DNA from: Didymodactylos carnosus
Lineage: Eukaryota > Rotifera > Eurotatoria > Philodinida > Philodinidae
Direction: 5' to 3'
NCBI GenBank assembly: GCA_905250885.1
Contig: CAJNOQ010000562.1
Location: 1-46,658 of the forward strand
DNA length: 46,658 bases
Part shown: one piece after another, positions 1 through 11,500 of the stretch
Layout of the letters: each line of letters starts with the position of its first letter
Position numbering within the stretch: position 1 is the stretch's first letter
Program-made: the position numbers and the translations under genes
The notes under the pieces: model-generated
What the model saw: the letters and a program-made list of their open reading frames with translations, nothing else
What the model was told of the DNA's origin: nothing
The model's database searches: none

Positions 1-640
1 CAAAATCTTCGGATCTGTATTAGTTCTATCAACATCATGAATTTTAATACCAACACAATCTCCTTGATTAAATTTATCAGCGAAGTTTCTTAAATGTTCA
101 TCATACAATTTCCGTTTTTTATTTGCCATAGTTAAGTAATTCTCCGTTGCTTGTTTACGTACTGATTCATGTCTATGTGATGGTACAGAAAAGGCCAAAG
201 AACTCGATGAACATGAAGCATTAGCAGTGAACAATGTGGAAGGAATAACAACTGGTGATTAAGAAGCATCGAAAGTTAGATTAGCAACGGCTTCAGTTCC
301 AACACATGATCCTACAATAGAATTTAGATCATCAAGAACATCAAAACTACGAAAAAAATTATCTAAAACTATTACAGAAGGTGGTGCCAACAAAACATGT
401 GAAACATGTTTTGAAGGTGGAGGATCAAAAGGAATGAGATTATCAATGAAAAATGAAGGATTAAGAACAGGAGCAGTGCAAACAGAGGTAGATGAAAGAC
501 CGAGAAGACATGCAGCAACAGAAGTAGTATCATCTAATTGTGGATTATCTGGATATAGAGCCATCAGAGCGTTAGATAATTTCAAACTAGTGTCGTTCCT
601 TCTTCACTCGAAGACGTGAACTCTTGCATCACCCATTATG
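1..640 (-). pseudogene. Broken KRBA2/Ginger-like integrase C-terminal region (runs off left edge)
   Basis: On the minus strand one frame reads from about 640 to the window edge, interrupted by a TGA near 608 and a TAA at 259-261. The part after the second stop contains HRHESVRKQATENY, then MANKKRKLYDEH, then GDCVGIKIHDVDRTNTDPK. This order (H-x-x-VRK-x-A, a basic AxKKxxxYD helix, a GDxVxxxI strand, then a DR-x-x-TD-x-K turn) resembles the region after the integrase core in KRBA2/SCAND3-like and Ginger-type transposon proteins. The upstream part (259-585) is Ser/Thr/Pro-rich and carries no motif I recognise. Two in-frame stops and the missing DDE core suggest a decayed transposon copy. Alternatively the two open segments are exons of a live element joined by an intron over 259, but I see no good splice pair. 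Family assignment is inference from motif spacing. Confidence 0.5.
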
Positions 641-3017
641 TGTTTAAACACGTGCACCGTATGTGCTAGCATGTGGCAACATATTTCATGCTACGAAATC
701 TACTTTTATCACATCAAATGATTCTTATTTAGACCTATGATAAAGGCCAAAAGGCTTATTCAAACAAGAAACTATAATCTATGAGATTCTCTCGGATATC
801 TTCTTCATCGAGTTTTCAGAAAACATTATGCTTTAAACAAAATGAGACGAAAGTTTTTATCGACGCACTAAGCCACAATCAGATGTATATCTAAGTTATT
901 AACGACAAGAACAAAATTGATTTGTTTTCAGAAAAGAGAGGGTATGTACTTCTAAGAATAACTGAGCAAACATGTAGATACTTTACTAAAACTAAATAAT
1001 GTCTTATTCGAACAAATTGTGGATTTAAGAAAAAATTCAGTGAATTTAGTTTAAAGAGAACTGACAGCAAGTGACTGTAAAATGAAACAGGCTTTATGAA
1101 ACGATGCCTCCTCCTGTCGATTCAAAAAGGTCAGAAACGACAGATGGCGCTTCCTCGTCTTTTCTGGCTGTCGTTGTTCGCTCAGTAGAGATCTTGTACG
1201 CTTTAAAACGTTCTGTAAGAAGAGTGATCGCTTCAGATGAACTCTTCATCTTTCTATATCGCCGTCCTATTATCAAAACACAGTCGACACAAATTACTGT
1301 AGTAATCAATCTCTGTTTTAATTAATTGATTTTTAAATCACATTTCAGAAAACCCATATCGAATTCGTGATTAACATCAAAATTCCTTAAATTATTGTTT
1401 CGGTCATATCCGAGAAAAGTAATCGAGTATATTTTCTTGTTGGAGTTTTAACTTTCCCCATTTATCAGCATTAAGCTTTCACTTCGTCTAAGCCGCTTGA
1501 TTTATCATATCATCTCAGGTATATGTTAAATATCCGTTTAAAAACATTTAATTGTTCAAGAAAAAATGTTATATTTTAACAAAAAAAGTAATATTTTATC
1601 ATTAATTTCTGAGCGTCGCACATTGATCTAATATGATGTCCAAATAAGTAGCGGTCAATACTGGTCACCATAATATGCAAAGAGCGAGAAAATTTTATGA
1701 TTTGTGGAACATAAAGAAAACATGAGTGTGCTCAAATTTCTGTCTTCCACTTTATTACGGGAGAATGGTTAGTTCGAGTAGCACTAAATGAGTCAGCATT
1801 TGGGGTTTCTCAATAGTCGACCGTGTTCCGCAACAAAAACAACCAGTAAAAAGTTATGATAAAGTTGTTTAACAGATACGTTCTCACACTAGTGATCAAC
1901 ATGAGTTGCTTGTATATAGTTCGACAAAAAATTTTATCGATACATTACATTTTATAAGATTTTGACGGATCAAACAATTTTTTCGAAAATTAACGGTTTT
2001 AAATACATTCTTTGGTCATGCAGAATAAAAACTTAACAACAAACCAGATAATAGATTTTATAGTGGTAAAAGTCAAATCAACAGGAAAAGTCTTGTTTAT
2101 CATGGTAAAAGTGATAGAGTTACCGTTTCTTTATATGCAGTTCAAAAATACTTAAATAAAATGTTTGCTAAACAAAAAAACAAAGCAGATCAATTCTTCA
2201 GAAAATTCTTCATCTATGCATTAGAAAAAATCCGGATTTTATATGGTGTTATATATGAACATAGAAACTGTTGTATAATAATATTATTGTGAATAAATAA
2301 AATAAAATAATTATAAACCACTTTCATGACACTTAAAAAAAAAAATTTTCATTCCATCACTATTCATGTCAAATTGAAATATATTCAGTATAATGTACAC
2401 ATAGACTGGTGTCTACGTTACTTGTATGTGTATGTTTGTTGGACGATTTTCTTTTACACTCTTAATATTATTCTTTCACTTTTTATTGAAAAAAGAAAAA
2501 TTGAAGAAAATCATGTGATCATATATTTGAAGAATATTGAAATAACAATAAAAAAAAAATGTAACAGGATTGAACGAGTCAGTGAAGAACAAAAAACAGC
2601 CATGCACAGATGGTAAAACAGATGATATGAGCAATTGAGTTCAATATTTTGTAAGTATAATTTGTATATACTTACAAACAGCTTAAACAACAATGAAAAT
2701 CATGAGGCAAAATTTGTGAGCTGGTTCAGCAAACTATCATTTAAAATATTCCATTCGTTAGGAAATCAAAGAGACAATTTGTTTCAGAGACTACTTAGTG
2801 ACTATAAAATATATTGTTTAAATTATACTTTAACTAAGTCCAGGTATCTGACAGCTTTTAAGTTTTTAATTATGATTACAAATATTTATCCCTTATTCTT
2901 GAGTTATTCGACTCTAGCAGTTTTATCAATCGAACAGAATATGTGCTTCATTCATTCCCAATCAATAAATCTCATTTATCTGTCTACATTTAGCGAAACG
3001 TTACTATATTAAACAAC
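641..3017. other. Intergenic, no supported gene
   Basis: AT-rich DNA with short open frames on both strands (for example 1094-1325, open both ways, and 2326-3012). None has a recognisable domain, a good start context or a coherent exon chain. The 1104-1309 stretch is less AT-rich than its surroundings, but neither translation resembles a known family. No tRNA-like fold or clear inverted repeat was seen. Confidence 0.5.
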
Positions 3018-3630
3018 ATGGCCAATCTTCTTCGTAAAGGGTAAATATACCACTATTCTTTTATGAGTCTTTGCCACTTAAAAAGGTTGTATTCAGAAAT
3101 CGAACTGAACCTGCCTCTTCACCGCCTCAATCGAACCGACAAAAAGTATCGGATACATCACCAGCGCCCCCAGCTACTGATGGTAGCATAAATCCATGGG
3201 ATCAAGCTCAAATATGGATAGAAAGTGTACAGAAAGAAGATACAACACGAAAACAATGGCAAAAGATGTATGGCTTTTTGGCTGACTATGATCCAAAAGT
3301 AATTAGACTTCAAGCATACATTCATTCTATACTCAACTGTTGAGATCTTGAACAATATTCAGGAAACGTTTCTATGACAATGTCATCATGAAATAAATTA
3401 GAGTATATATAAATGTAATTCTTTTTTTTCATATTTAGGGAAACCTTAAAGTACGAACAAAAACATTAGAAAACACTACTCGTTTCTCAAATACGCTACC
3501 AAATTCACGTGGTCACGACTACGGTTGGCGATTACAAACTGATGTTGGACAACAAATTAAAAATATGCAAAGTCAATTTGATGAACAGTTTCGTATACGT
3601 GTACCTAAGGAAGTATTAGGATATGATTAA
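3018..3630 (+). CDS. CIMIP5: C2orf50 homologue, ciliary microtubule inner protein 5 (three exons)
   Basis: Exons 3018-3040, 3097-3298 and 3439-3630 join in phase (introns of 56 and 140 bp, both GT-AG) to give 138 residues; human C2orf50 has 162. The diagnostic core is residues about 40-115: a Trp-rich helix (NPWDQAQIWIE), then WQKMYGFLADYDPKGN, then RFSNTLPNS and GWRLQTDVGQQIKNM. These match human C2orf50 in order (WTQNWSFLKDYDPMGN, LFSDTVPSS, SRLDTPLGQTLIRM). The family is known from vertebrates as a filamentous protein inside ciliary doublet microtubules, so an axonemal role is inferred. The N-terminal 35 residues are Pro/Ser-rich and not conserved. The first coding exon is only 23 nt; its ATG was chosen because its phase fits exactly. 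It is convergent with METTL15, 143 bp apart. Confidence 0.82.
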
Positions 3631-3773
3631 AAACATTTATTTTTATACTCTTTAATTTTTGTTTTAAATGGTATATGAAAAAATATTTATATTATAGAAA
3701 ATATGGACCATAGTTTATTTTTCAATTATAACAAAAAAAAAAGAGATTAACAGACAAACACGATTCTCTATTG

Positions 3774-6234
3774 TCATAATTTGATACCATATCTCATTTT
3801 AGCTGATCTCGATCTTGGATTGATATTAATTTCCTCTTCATCTGCTTCAATAATTTTTTTATGATACCGATAACGATTTTCTTGATTCGCTTCGTTCGCT
3901 AATTGTGTTTCATCCAAATTAAAAATAAACATATCTGGTTTTAATACAATACCTTGAAAATGTCTTTTAACAATTCGATCTTCTAACGAATGAAAACTAA
4001 TTGCAACAAGATGACCACCTTGTTTGAGTAAACTAGAAACAAAATAAAAACATTGAATTTGCAAGGTAATAGTACACTATAATATTCTCGAGTTAAATAT
4101 GTAGATTTATTATGCATAAATCAAAGTAAATCATAAAAGATGCCAGAAATGCAAAAAGTCAGCAAAATGTTTTGTTTTCATTTTGTTATTTATGGTTGGA
4201 TAGAGCAGCACATTGAGCTGATCCAGAAAATATGTATTTTTTAACGTTTGAAAAACATTTTTCATGTCGAAAAATTGAAAATATTTGAAGAGTCTAAATT
4301 TTCGAGAGACGCTTCGGTTTCAAAAAAATTCAAATTTCTTTCTTTTTTGTTCTGCTAACATTTTGAAAGAATTTTTTTCAGATTCAGCATTAAAAACTGG
4401 GTATGAGAATGATGTTGGTTCGAGGTTGATATTTAAAGTCTATCCTGTATGGACGTCTTGGACTCGTCCTGTAAAAACTTCATAAATAATTTTGGAAATC
4501 TATCTAGCTTTTTGTGTGAAGGGATGAAGCCGATTTCTGTACTCCAAATCGCTTTTTTTTATTTGGCTTCGCCACTGAGAAAATTCATTTTTTCCAGATC
4601 AGGAACGAAAAAGTCTTAATTCTCTATTTTCTCCATCCGAATTCACCTTTTATCCGATATAAATATATATTCGGAATCAGCGTCAAAAACGGAGTCGAAT
4701 GAGATATATTTCGAAAGTTTTCGTTGATTTTCATTTTTAGGTAAAAATCTCATTCACTTTTCGATTTAAAAATATACAGAAGTGGTCGAATAGTATAAAA
4801 AAAATACATCATTCGACTCAGTTTTTGACGCTGATTCTGCATATAATATTTGTATTGGATTAAAGATGAATTCTGATAGAGAAAATAGAGAATTATAAGC
4901 AGAATTACAATTTTTGTTCGTTCCTGATCTCGAAGAGATGAATTTTCTCAGTACTAAAGCAAATAAAAAAACGTGGTTTATACTTTTTTTAAACTCCTTT
5001 AATAGCATGAAAAACGTTTTTAAACATTAAAAAACGGATATTTTCTGAATCAGCTCGATGTGCTCTATCCAACCATATATAGTAAAATAAAAAAAAGATT
5101 TTGCTGAATTTTTAGATTTAGTGAAATTTGATTCGTGAAAAGAAATAAAATCATTCTCTTTGCCTGTAAGCATTTTCTAGACCATTGTACAATTCATTTA
5201 ATTCATCGTTAACAACGATTCGTAATGCTTGAAACGTTTTTGTTGCAACGTGAACAGATCGATTCAATTTGTCATATTCTGGAGTTCTAAGAAATATTAA
5301 CAGAAAACATGAGAAATGCTGTAAAATGATATTTTATAATAAATACACACCCTCCCAAACAAATTTTAATCACTTCTGCTAGCTGTGTGGTTGTTGTGAT
5401 TTTTCCAAATGTATTTCGCCACTGGCATATGCAACCGGCAATTTTCTTATATCGAGTTTCTTCACCATATAAACGTAATATTCTACCAAGAGATACTTCA
5501 TCTAATTTATTGACAAGATCATAGGCTGTCACAGTCTTTTTACTAGAACAATAACAAAAGCGAATTATTTATTACTATTTTGAATAAATATAAAAAAGAA
5601 TGGCATACTTGTTTATATTCATTCTCATGTCCAATGGACCTTCTTTTATCAACGAAAAGCCACGCTCGGCCGCACTTAATTGCATTGAACTGAAAAGTGG
5701 AGAAACAAAAGATATTCTCGCTCTTGTCGCCTTATAAAGTATTTACTTACCTCATACCAACGTCAAATAGTATTCCATCAAAATAATTTCCTGTTATATT
5801 GTATTTTTGTTTCAAAATATTTTTGACATCACTAAAACATCCATGTAATGGTATCAATCTTGTCCTTTTGTTAAATAAAACAAGAAATAAGATTATATTT
5901 TTGATAGCAGGGAGAATTTAAAACTAAATTTCTCTCACTCAACGGATATGATTTTTGTTTAAGTTCATTAGCCAGATTAAATGCTAGTGAATCTTGATCT
6001 AAACTGTACACAATCGAATTTGAATTTTTTTCCAACAAGCCTCTCGTATGTCCACCTGCACCAAATGTCATATCCAGAAACACCTAAACAGAATTAGAAT
6101 GTAAATTGTAATTGTTTCACGTACGTGAAAAAAAAATATAAATTGTTTACTTGTTTTTCATTCTGACAAAGAATCTTCAAGACATGTTCTAACAAAACTG
6201 GCACATGCAGTGGTTTGACAACTGCTTGAGCCAT
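3774..6234 (-). CDS. METTL15: METTL15, 12S rRNA N4-cytosine methyltransferase (RsmH/MraW family)
   Basis: Seven exons on the minus strand: 6151-6234, 5944-6083, 5751-5864, 5609-5689, 5351-5542, 5164-5286 and 3774-4032. Together they give 330 residues (bacterial RsmH about 313, human METTL15 about 407). In order: KPLHVPVLLEHVL at the N-terminus, the SAM-binding motif FLDMTFGAGGHTRGLL, LFDVGMSSMQLSAAERGFS, GPLDMRMN, ATKTFQALRIVVNDELNEL, ISFHSLEDRIVKR and NPRSRSAKMR at the end. These are the RsmH hallmarks, so the enzyme should methylate small-subunit mitochondrial rRNA. The exon 2 donor (GTTGAG) is weak. The last intron has a GC donor (ACAG/GCAAAG) and carries a fold-back element. No mitochondrial presequence precedes the assigned ATG. 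A strong acceptor (CTCTTTTAG) lies just upstream of it, so a further 5' exon encoding the presequence is likely. Confidence 0.9.
4153..5113. mobile_element. ~960 bp fold-back (MITE-like) element inside the last METTL15 intron
   Basis: The two halves are imperfect inverted copies. The left end reads AAAAAGTCAGCAAAAT and the reverse complement of the right end AAAAATTCAGCAAAAT. Further in, both strands share ATGGTTGGATAGAGCA, GAGCTGAT-CAGAAAATAT, TTTTTCATG, and inner blocks with GAGAAAATAGAGAATT and TTCGTTCCTGAT. No transposase frame is present. I could not define a target-site duplication, so the superfamily is open. It accounts for nearly all of the 1.1 kb intron length. Confidence 0.75.
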
Positions 6235-7142
6235 AAAATCTAAAAGAGAAAGGATTAAATGTTTTGTTGCTTAAAACAAGTTGTAAATAAAATAAAAGCG
6301 ATAATTTTTTCCGGCTAGTTAACAGCAATTGCTATTAAAAGAAAAAAATTATTGAATAATAAACGAGTGTGCATGTACCACGTATATCTTATTCAGAACG
6401 AAACAGAAAGAATGAAAAGTCAGCAACGAAGTTAAAACATCAAGGTGAAACATCTAGAAACAACTTTAGCATAGTGCTCAGCTTGATATAAACTCACGAT
6501 TCTGATAACCGCTTCAATGTTTGAGCTCTCGAGGGTGAAAGTAGAAAGTCCAAGGCTTTAGAACTTTCGGTTGAATAGATTCTAATCCATCCAATTTCTA
6601 GAACGCATCGTATTACCTACGTAAAAATATTTCCAAAGCTACCAAAGAAGTTTTAACAAAGTTTTAAAATTTTATATCTTAACAACAGCAGACAATCCGA
6701 ACTTTTCAACATTTCTTTCGCTAAAGTTGGTGTAACACTGTTAGAACTTGTTCTGAAAATGTTTTCACGTAGATAACTCGATATGTTTTACAAACTGGCT
6801 GGATCGGTCAACCGAAAATTCTTGATCTCGACTTTGCCTCTCATTTTTAAGGGCTCAATCACTGAAACAGTTATCAGATACATGATCAGCATCAAAAATG
6901 ATTCCTATGTTTTACTAGAAACGCTTTTGATCATCTGGGTAGGTTTCATCGTTTAACTGAATCAGAGAGGTGAAAATAACGGAAAAATCTTTCTGTCGCA
7001 TTGAAAGACAGAGTGTCGCCAGTGCACGTAATTATTAAAATTGGGATGTGAATGATGCAAAATTCTATTGCCTGTGATAATTGCTATTTATGCTTGTATC
7101 CTCCTTTTAGTATTGACTATTCATACGAAGGTCTAATGCACC

Positions 7143-7480
7143 CAAGGGGGAAAGCACGGAATCCTGAAATCCTGAAATTCTATGGAATCTAGTAGAATCC
7201 GGTGGAATCTAGTGGACTCCGATGGAATCTGGTAGACTTCGATGGAATCTGGTGGACTACGGGATTCTACACTTCTCCCGAAACAGAACAAAAGTGTCGT
7301 ATATTTTGGGATACTTTTTCCCAAAACAGAACAAACATGTTCTGTTTTGGGGGAAAGTTTCAGAGAATTCAAGGGAATTTTATGGATTCCAAGAGAATCC
7401 TATGGAATCCTGGGGAATCCTTTAGAATCATAGGGAATCCTTGGAATCCAGGATTCTAGGATTCCGTGCTTTCCCCCTTG
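7143..7480. mobile_element. hAT-type MITE with 8 bp target duplication
   Basis: The left end is CAAGGGGGAAAGCACGGAAT and the right end is its exact reverse complement over those 20 bases; similarity continues as CCTGAAATCCTG versus CCTAGAATCCTG. The element is flanked by an exact 8 bp duplication, AATGCACC, at 7135-7142 and 7481-7488. An 8 bp duplication with a CA-starting terminus is the hAT pattern. The interior is built from degenerate ~20 bp units (GGAATCTGGTGGACTACG type) and an inner palindrome around AACAGAACAAACATGTTCTG. Open frames on both strands here are by-products of the repeats. Confidence 0.88.
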
Positions 7481-7765
7481 AATGCACCTCACCCGCCTAC
7501 AATAGTTTATTTGGCTCATATTTAGTGCCGCATTTACCCCAAATTCTGAAAACGTATGCGTTAAGAGAGCGATCACGCCTGATGTTCTTCCTCTGATAAC
7601 ATTTACATTTCTTTTCTTTGTTTCTCTTCTTCCGTTTTATTTTTATTCCTTTTGTGCTACTGTAGTTTATCAATCCCTTTTAGAATTTGTCATGGTGCTG
7701 AGAAAACGTTATAATGAGTTTATTTTTATGAACTAGCCTGTGGTTTCTTTTGTACTAATTTAACT

Positions 7766-7963
7766 TCAAATAAAAAGTATAGAACAAAGATTGACGGATA
7801 TCAAAATGAATAATCCTAAGAACACACGAAAAGAATTTGTAGTTCGCAATATGATAATTAACATTCCATTAGTATAAATTTTTCTATATTCGTATCCATC
7901 CAAACTCGAAGGCTTCATTCCATCAGTACCGGTATTGTTAAAACTTTTCAAATCCGTACTCAT
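7766..7963 (-). CDS. Weak 65-residue frame with hydrophobic C-terminus
   Basis: An ATG-started frame of 65 codons. Its first ~40 residues are polar and the last ~20 (FRVFLGLFILISVNLCSILF) could form one membrane segment. Codon use resembles coding exons here, but no homologue is recognised and no splice partner was found. It may be a small tail-anchored protein, an exon of an unseen gene, or chance. Confidence 0.2.
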   Translation of the reverse strand: MSTDLKSFNNTGTDGMKPSSLDGYEYRKIYTNGMLIIILRTTNSFRVFLGLFILISVNLCSILFI

Positions 7964-8586
7964 AACCGTAGTACAAATTTTTAGAACTCTAATGGTGGTG
8001 TCCTGCTGACAGACTGTTATTATTTATTCACTTATTCAAACGAAAACATCAAAGATAAATGTCAAAAAAGTGAAAAGAGTGAGTCGAGGAGAAAAAGTTA
8101 AAATTTTACTTTTAAAAAAAACATGTTGATATACATTATTTATGTCATTTAAATTAAGAAAACAAGAAGTTTTTAACTGTGGAGTGCAAACAGATGTTTT
8201 TTATTTCAATTTGTTCGTGTTTCCTTGAGTTAATGGAAATAAAGAACAAAATACAACACAATTTTTTTACATATATAGTTCATCTAAGTGATTTTTCATT
8301 TTGTACAAACGTAATATGTACAACAAAATTGACAAATACCTTTTCAAATAAATTGAAACTGATACAAAAAATTCTTTACATTCTTCTGTAGTATCGTGAT
8401 CAGAAGTGACAAAAAAATTATTTTGTTTACAATATTATTTTTCTCTATTTTTTTAGTCAATAACTTAATGTTGTTTTAGTTAAAGACACATTTGCCTATC
8501 TTATTAAAGATTTTTCAAAAATTTTATTAAAATTACTATCACTGGAAATAAAATTAAAATGTGATCATTAATTATTAATCATAATT

Positions 8587-11500
8587 ATGTCGAATATATT
8601 TAATGAAGACGAACAAGATCAAACATTCTTAACAGCATTACTTGATGAAAATGAAAAGAATGTAATAGAGAATAAACCGATTCTTATTTCTAATGAAGAA
8701 AATGAAGACGATATTGATATTGAAATTAAATCATCAGTATCTGATACAGATGATAATGATGAAGTAAATTCAATAAACGAAGAACATAAAGCAAATGACA
8801 TTACACAAGACGAGAACGAAAAATTATTGGAACTTGTTCAAATAAGTGAAGATTATGACAAGTAAATAATCTCATTGTATTTCTAATTCCTTGAACAACT
8901 CTTTAATGTTCAAGCGATGAGACATTTATTCTACCTTTAAACTATAACTGTGAACAAAACTCATATAATATGATATCAAATTTCAAGAAAGTATGATACA
9001 TACATCATTTTTATAATAATTTATTTTAGAGCCGAAGATGCAAATAAGATAGAACCTGTAAATGATTACAATACTACCATAATTCCTCGTTCCGTCTATG
9101 ATTATGCTACAACAGTTCATGAAATGTTAGAATCCCCCCGTTATTCAAAATTACACCATGATGTATTCATGGTTCTTGGATCATCGGATCCACCGCCAGG
9201 TTTTGGCTTTTTGCATCCAAGATTTTATTATTTGGAACAAAAGAGACCCGTACCAATGCATCCATTAAAAGTAAGTTCAAGTAGTATCAAATCTTTTTTT
9301 TTTACATTATGTTATTCCAGTATATTGCACATATAGAAATCAATAGTTCTTAATTTAGTTAAGCAAAAGTAATATTTAATATGTCTTTGAATCGTATCAA
9401 CACAAGATATACTGAGATTTTAAATTTTCTACTAAATGGAAATAGAAACAGACGGATCATCACCTTGTGAAGTCCAACTCTAAGTCCGAGTCGCATCAAA
9501 AATTGAGTCGAGTCATCACCACTCATTTTCTAAAGATAAATTTTCTACTGATTCATTTTTCCAAAAAAACAACATTTAGCCTCTTACTATTCTTTTAAGC
9601 ATTCGTTTCTACCAGTGTTTTCGACAGTAGTTTTGGTGGGAGGATGGCGAGTCTGCTGAGTAACTCAAATTTTTTTCTGAGTAACTCAGTTAATCAGAAA
9701 AAAATGAGTTACTCAGAAGCTTCTGAACCAATCACTTACTCAGGTGCATAAAAGGCAGTTTCTCAACTTAAATTTGTTAAAAAATTTGAGTAAGTCAAAA
9801 TTTTTTGAGTAACTGTATCCAAACGAGGGGGTGATTTGCTATCCCCTACCACCTCCTAATCGATAACACTGGTTTCTACTCATTCTGTTGAACATTTGTT
9901 ACATGTTATCTTGTTTATTATCTTTTTTTGTAACCTAGATCTAAAGGTGGGCACCATATAATTAATTATTCAAATCATATAAAAAACGTTTTTTTACTCA
10001 AGAAGTTTAAAAACACTTTATAACAAATGTTTATCTAACTTGAAATTGACTCGAGTCAATTTATCAAGTGTATCGAGTCTTGAGTGCGAATCATAGAAAA
10101 GTGCGACTCAAATAGACTCAAGCTCGCCATCTCTGTTGGGAAAAGATTAGTTTGATTCCAAACCGAACATTTTTATTCATCATTCTGATCCGTTTTTATT
10201 AGGAGGAGAGGATATAGGATGAATAAAATTTTCAGATTTTCATCAATTTCTCTCTGTACAAACTTTCACTCCTTGTTCTTTCTCTTTCAGAAGAATTCAA
10301 GAGAGGAGTTACACAAAAGATTGATGTATCTATAGAATCTTTAGTAAATAAATTAAGAAAGTTTTTCAAAGAAAAGAGAATAGTTTAATATAATAGTCTA
10401 CTAATCATTTGGTCTGAGAAAAAATGCTATAACATGCAATAATAATGCTAAACATAGAGAAACAAATTTCAAGTGTTTAGAACTATTTAGAAGTCATCCT
10501 TGTTCAAGTTTATTTGAGAAAAGAATCTTCACGTTTTTTTTTCTTCTTCTCTCTACTCTATTTACACTCCTGTATAGAATCTGTTTAAGAAAAAAGAAAA
10601 CGAATTATTCTCTACTTAAAGAAAATTCAATTAGAATTTATATTTGAAAGGTAAGTGTTTGTTTTTGTTCTTGAATTGTGAATTCAAAATGAGAAAAAGT
10701 AACTTTTATTATGCATCATAGGGACAACATGTGTGTGTTTGTACATTAAAAATATCGTAAATATCTATATATTTATATATATGCCGGTTTGTAATAAATA
10801 ATAATAAAAAATCTATTGTTATTATATTTCGGTAGAACACTTACAGTGAGAAGAAAACAAAAAGTTCACAAAATAAGATAAATTCTCATTTTGAGATCAG
10901 GACATTTTTTCTTTCCCCGGTAAGTTGTAGTTGAGACAACGAGATTTTTTTCTATCAACAAAGTAGTTCATATCGTGTACAGTTTGCATCCAACTATCGT
11001 CATCTGAACTTATGTCATTTTTTTGTTACAATTGATAACTATAGGATAAAAATCATTCAGAAAGACTAATAATATCTTAAAAACAATAATAAAGATAGAT
11101 ACATATATTCTTTGTTCTCTGTTTTATTAACAACATTTTACATTGAAAAATATACAAAAAAGAAATAACTGAACATTTTATAAAAATCACTAATAGTTTA
11201 CACATTCCTCATGATAAGGTTCATATGTTTTAAAATCTCTCCACGTTGGTTGTAGTCCATTTAATAAATGTTTTTGACATACAACACATTTCCCATGGTA
11301 TAAATTTACATATTTTAGAATATAATCTAAAACTTTTTTAATAATTCCTTCTGGTGAAGCATTGCTAGTATTGGAATAGTAGATGGCTGCTGCTCGAATA
11401 TGTCCAGCTATTAAGTCCAGAACAATGTAAGAAGAAGGAGAGGAAAATGCAGATGACAATTTTGAAGTTGACGAAGATGATAGGCCATTTTTTTTCTCAT

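Larger units (their letters stand above)
6235..8586. other. Intergenic between METTL15 and the 8587 gene
   Basis: The space lies between the divergent starts of METTL15 (-) and the uncharacterised gene at 8587 (+), and should hold both promoters. Apart from the element at 7143-7480 and a weak 65-codon frame at 7766-7963, I see no gene. No motif stands out as a promoter. Confidence 0.5.

Noticed and set aside
2326-3012. Two successive plus frames upstream of the C2orf50 gene
   Set aside because: AT-driven composition, no splice sites linking them to the gene, no motif.
7202-7459. Overlapping frames rich in Trp/Asn/Pro
   Set aside because: All arise from the ~20 bp repeats of the hAT MITE, open in several frames at once.
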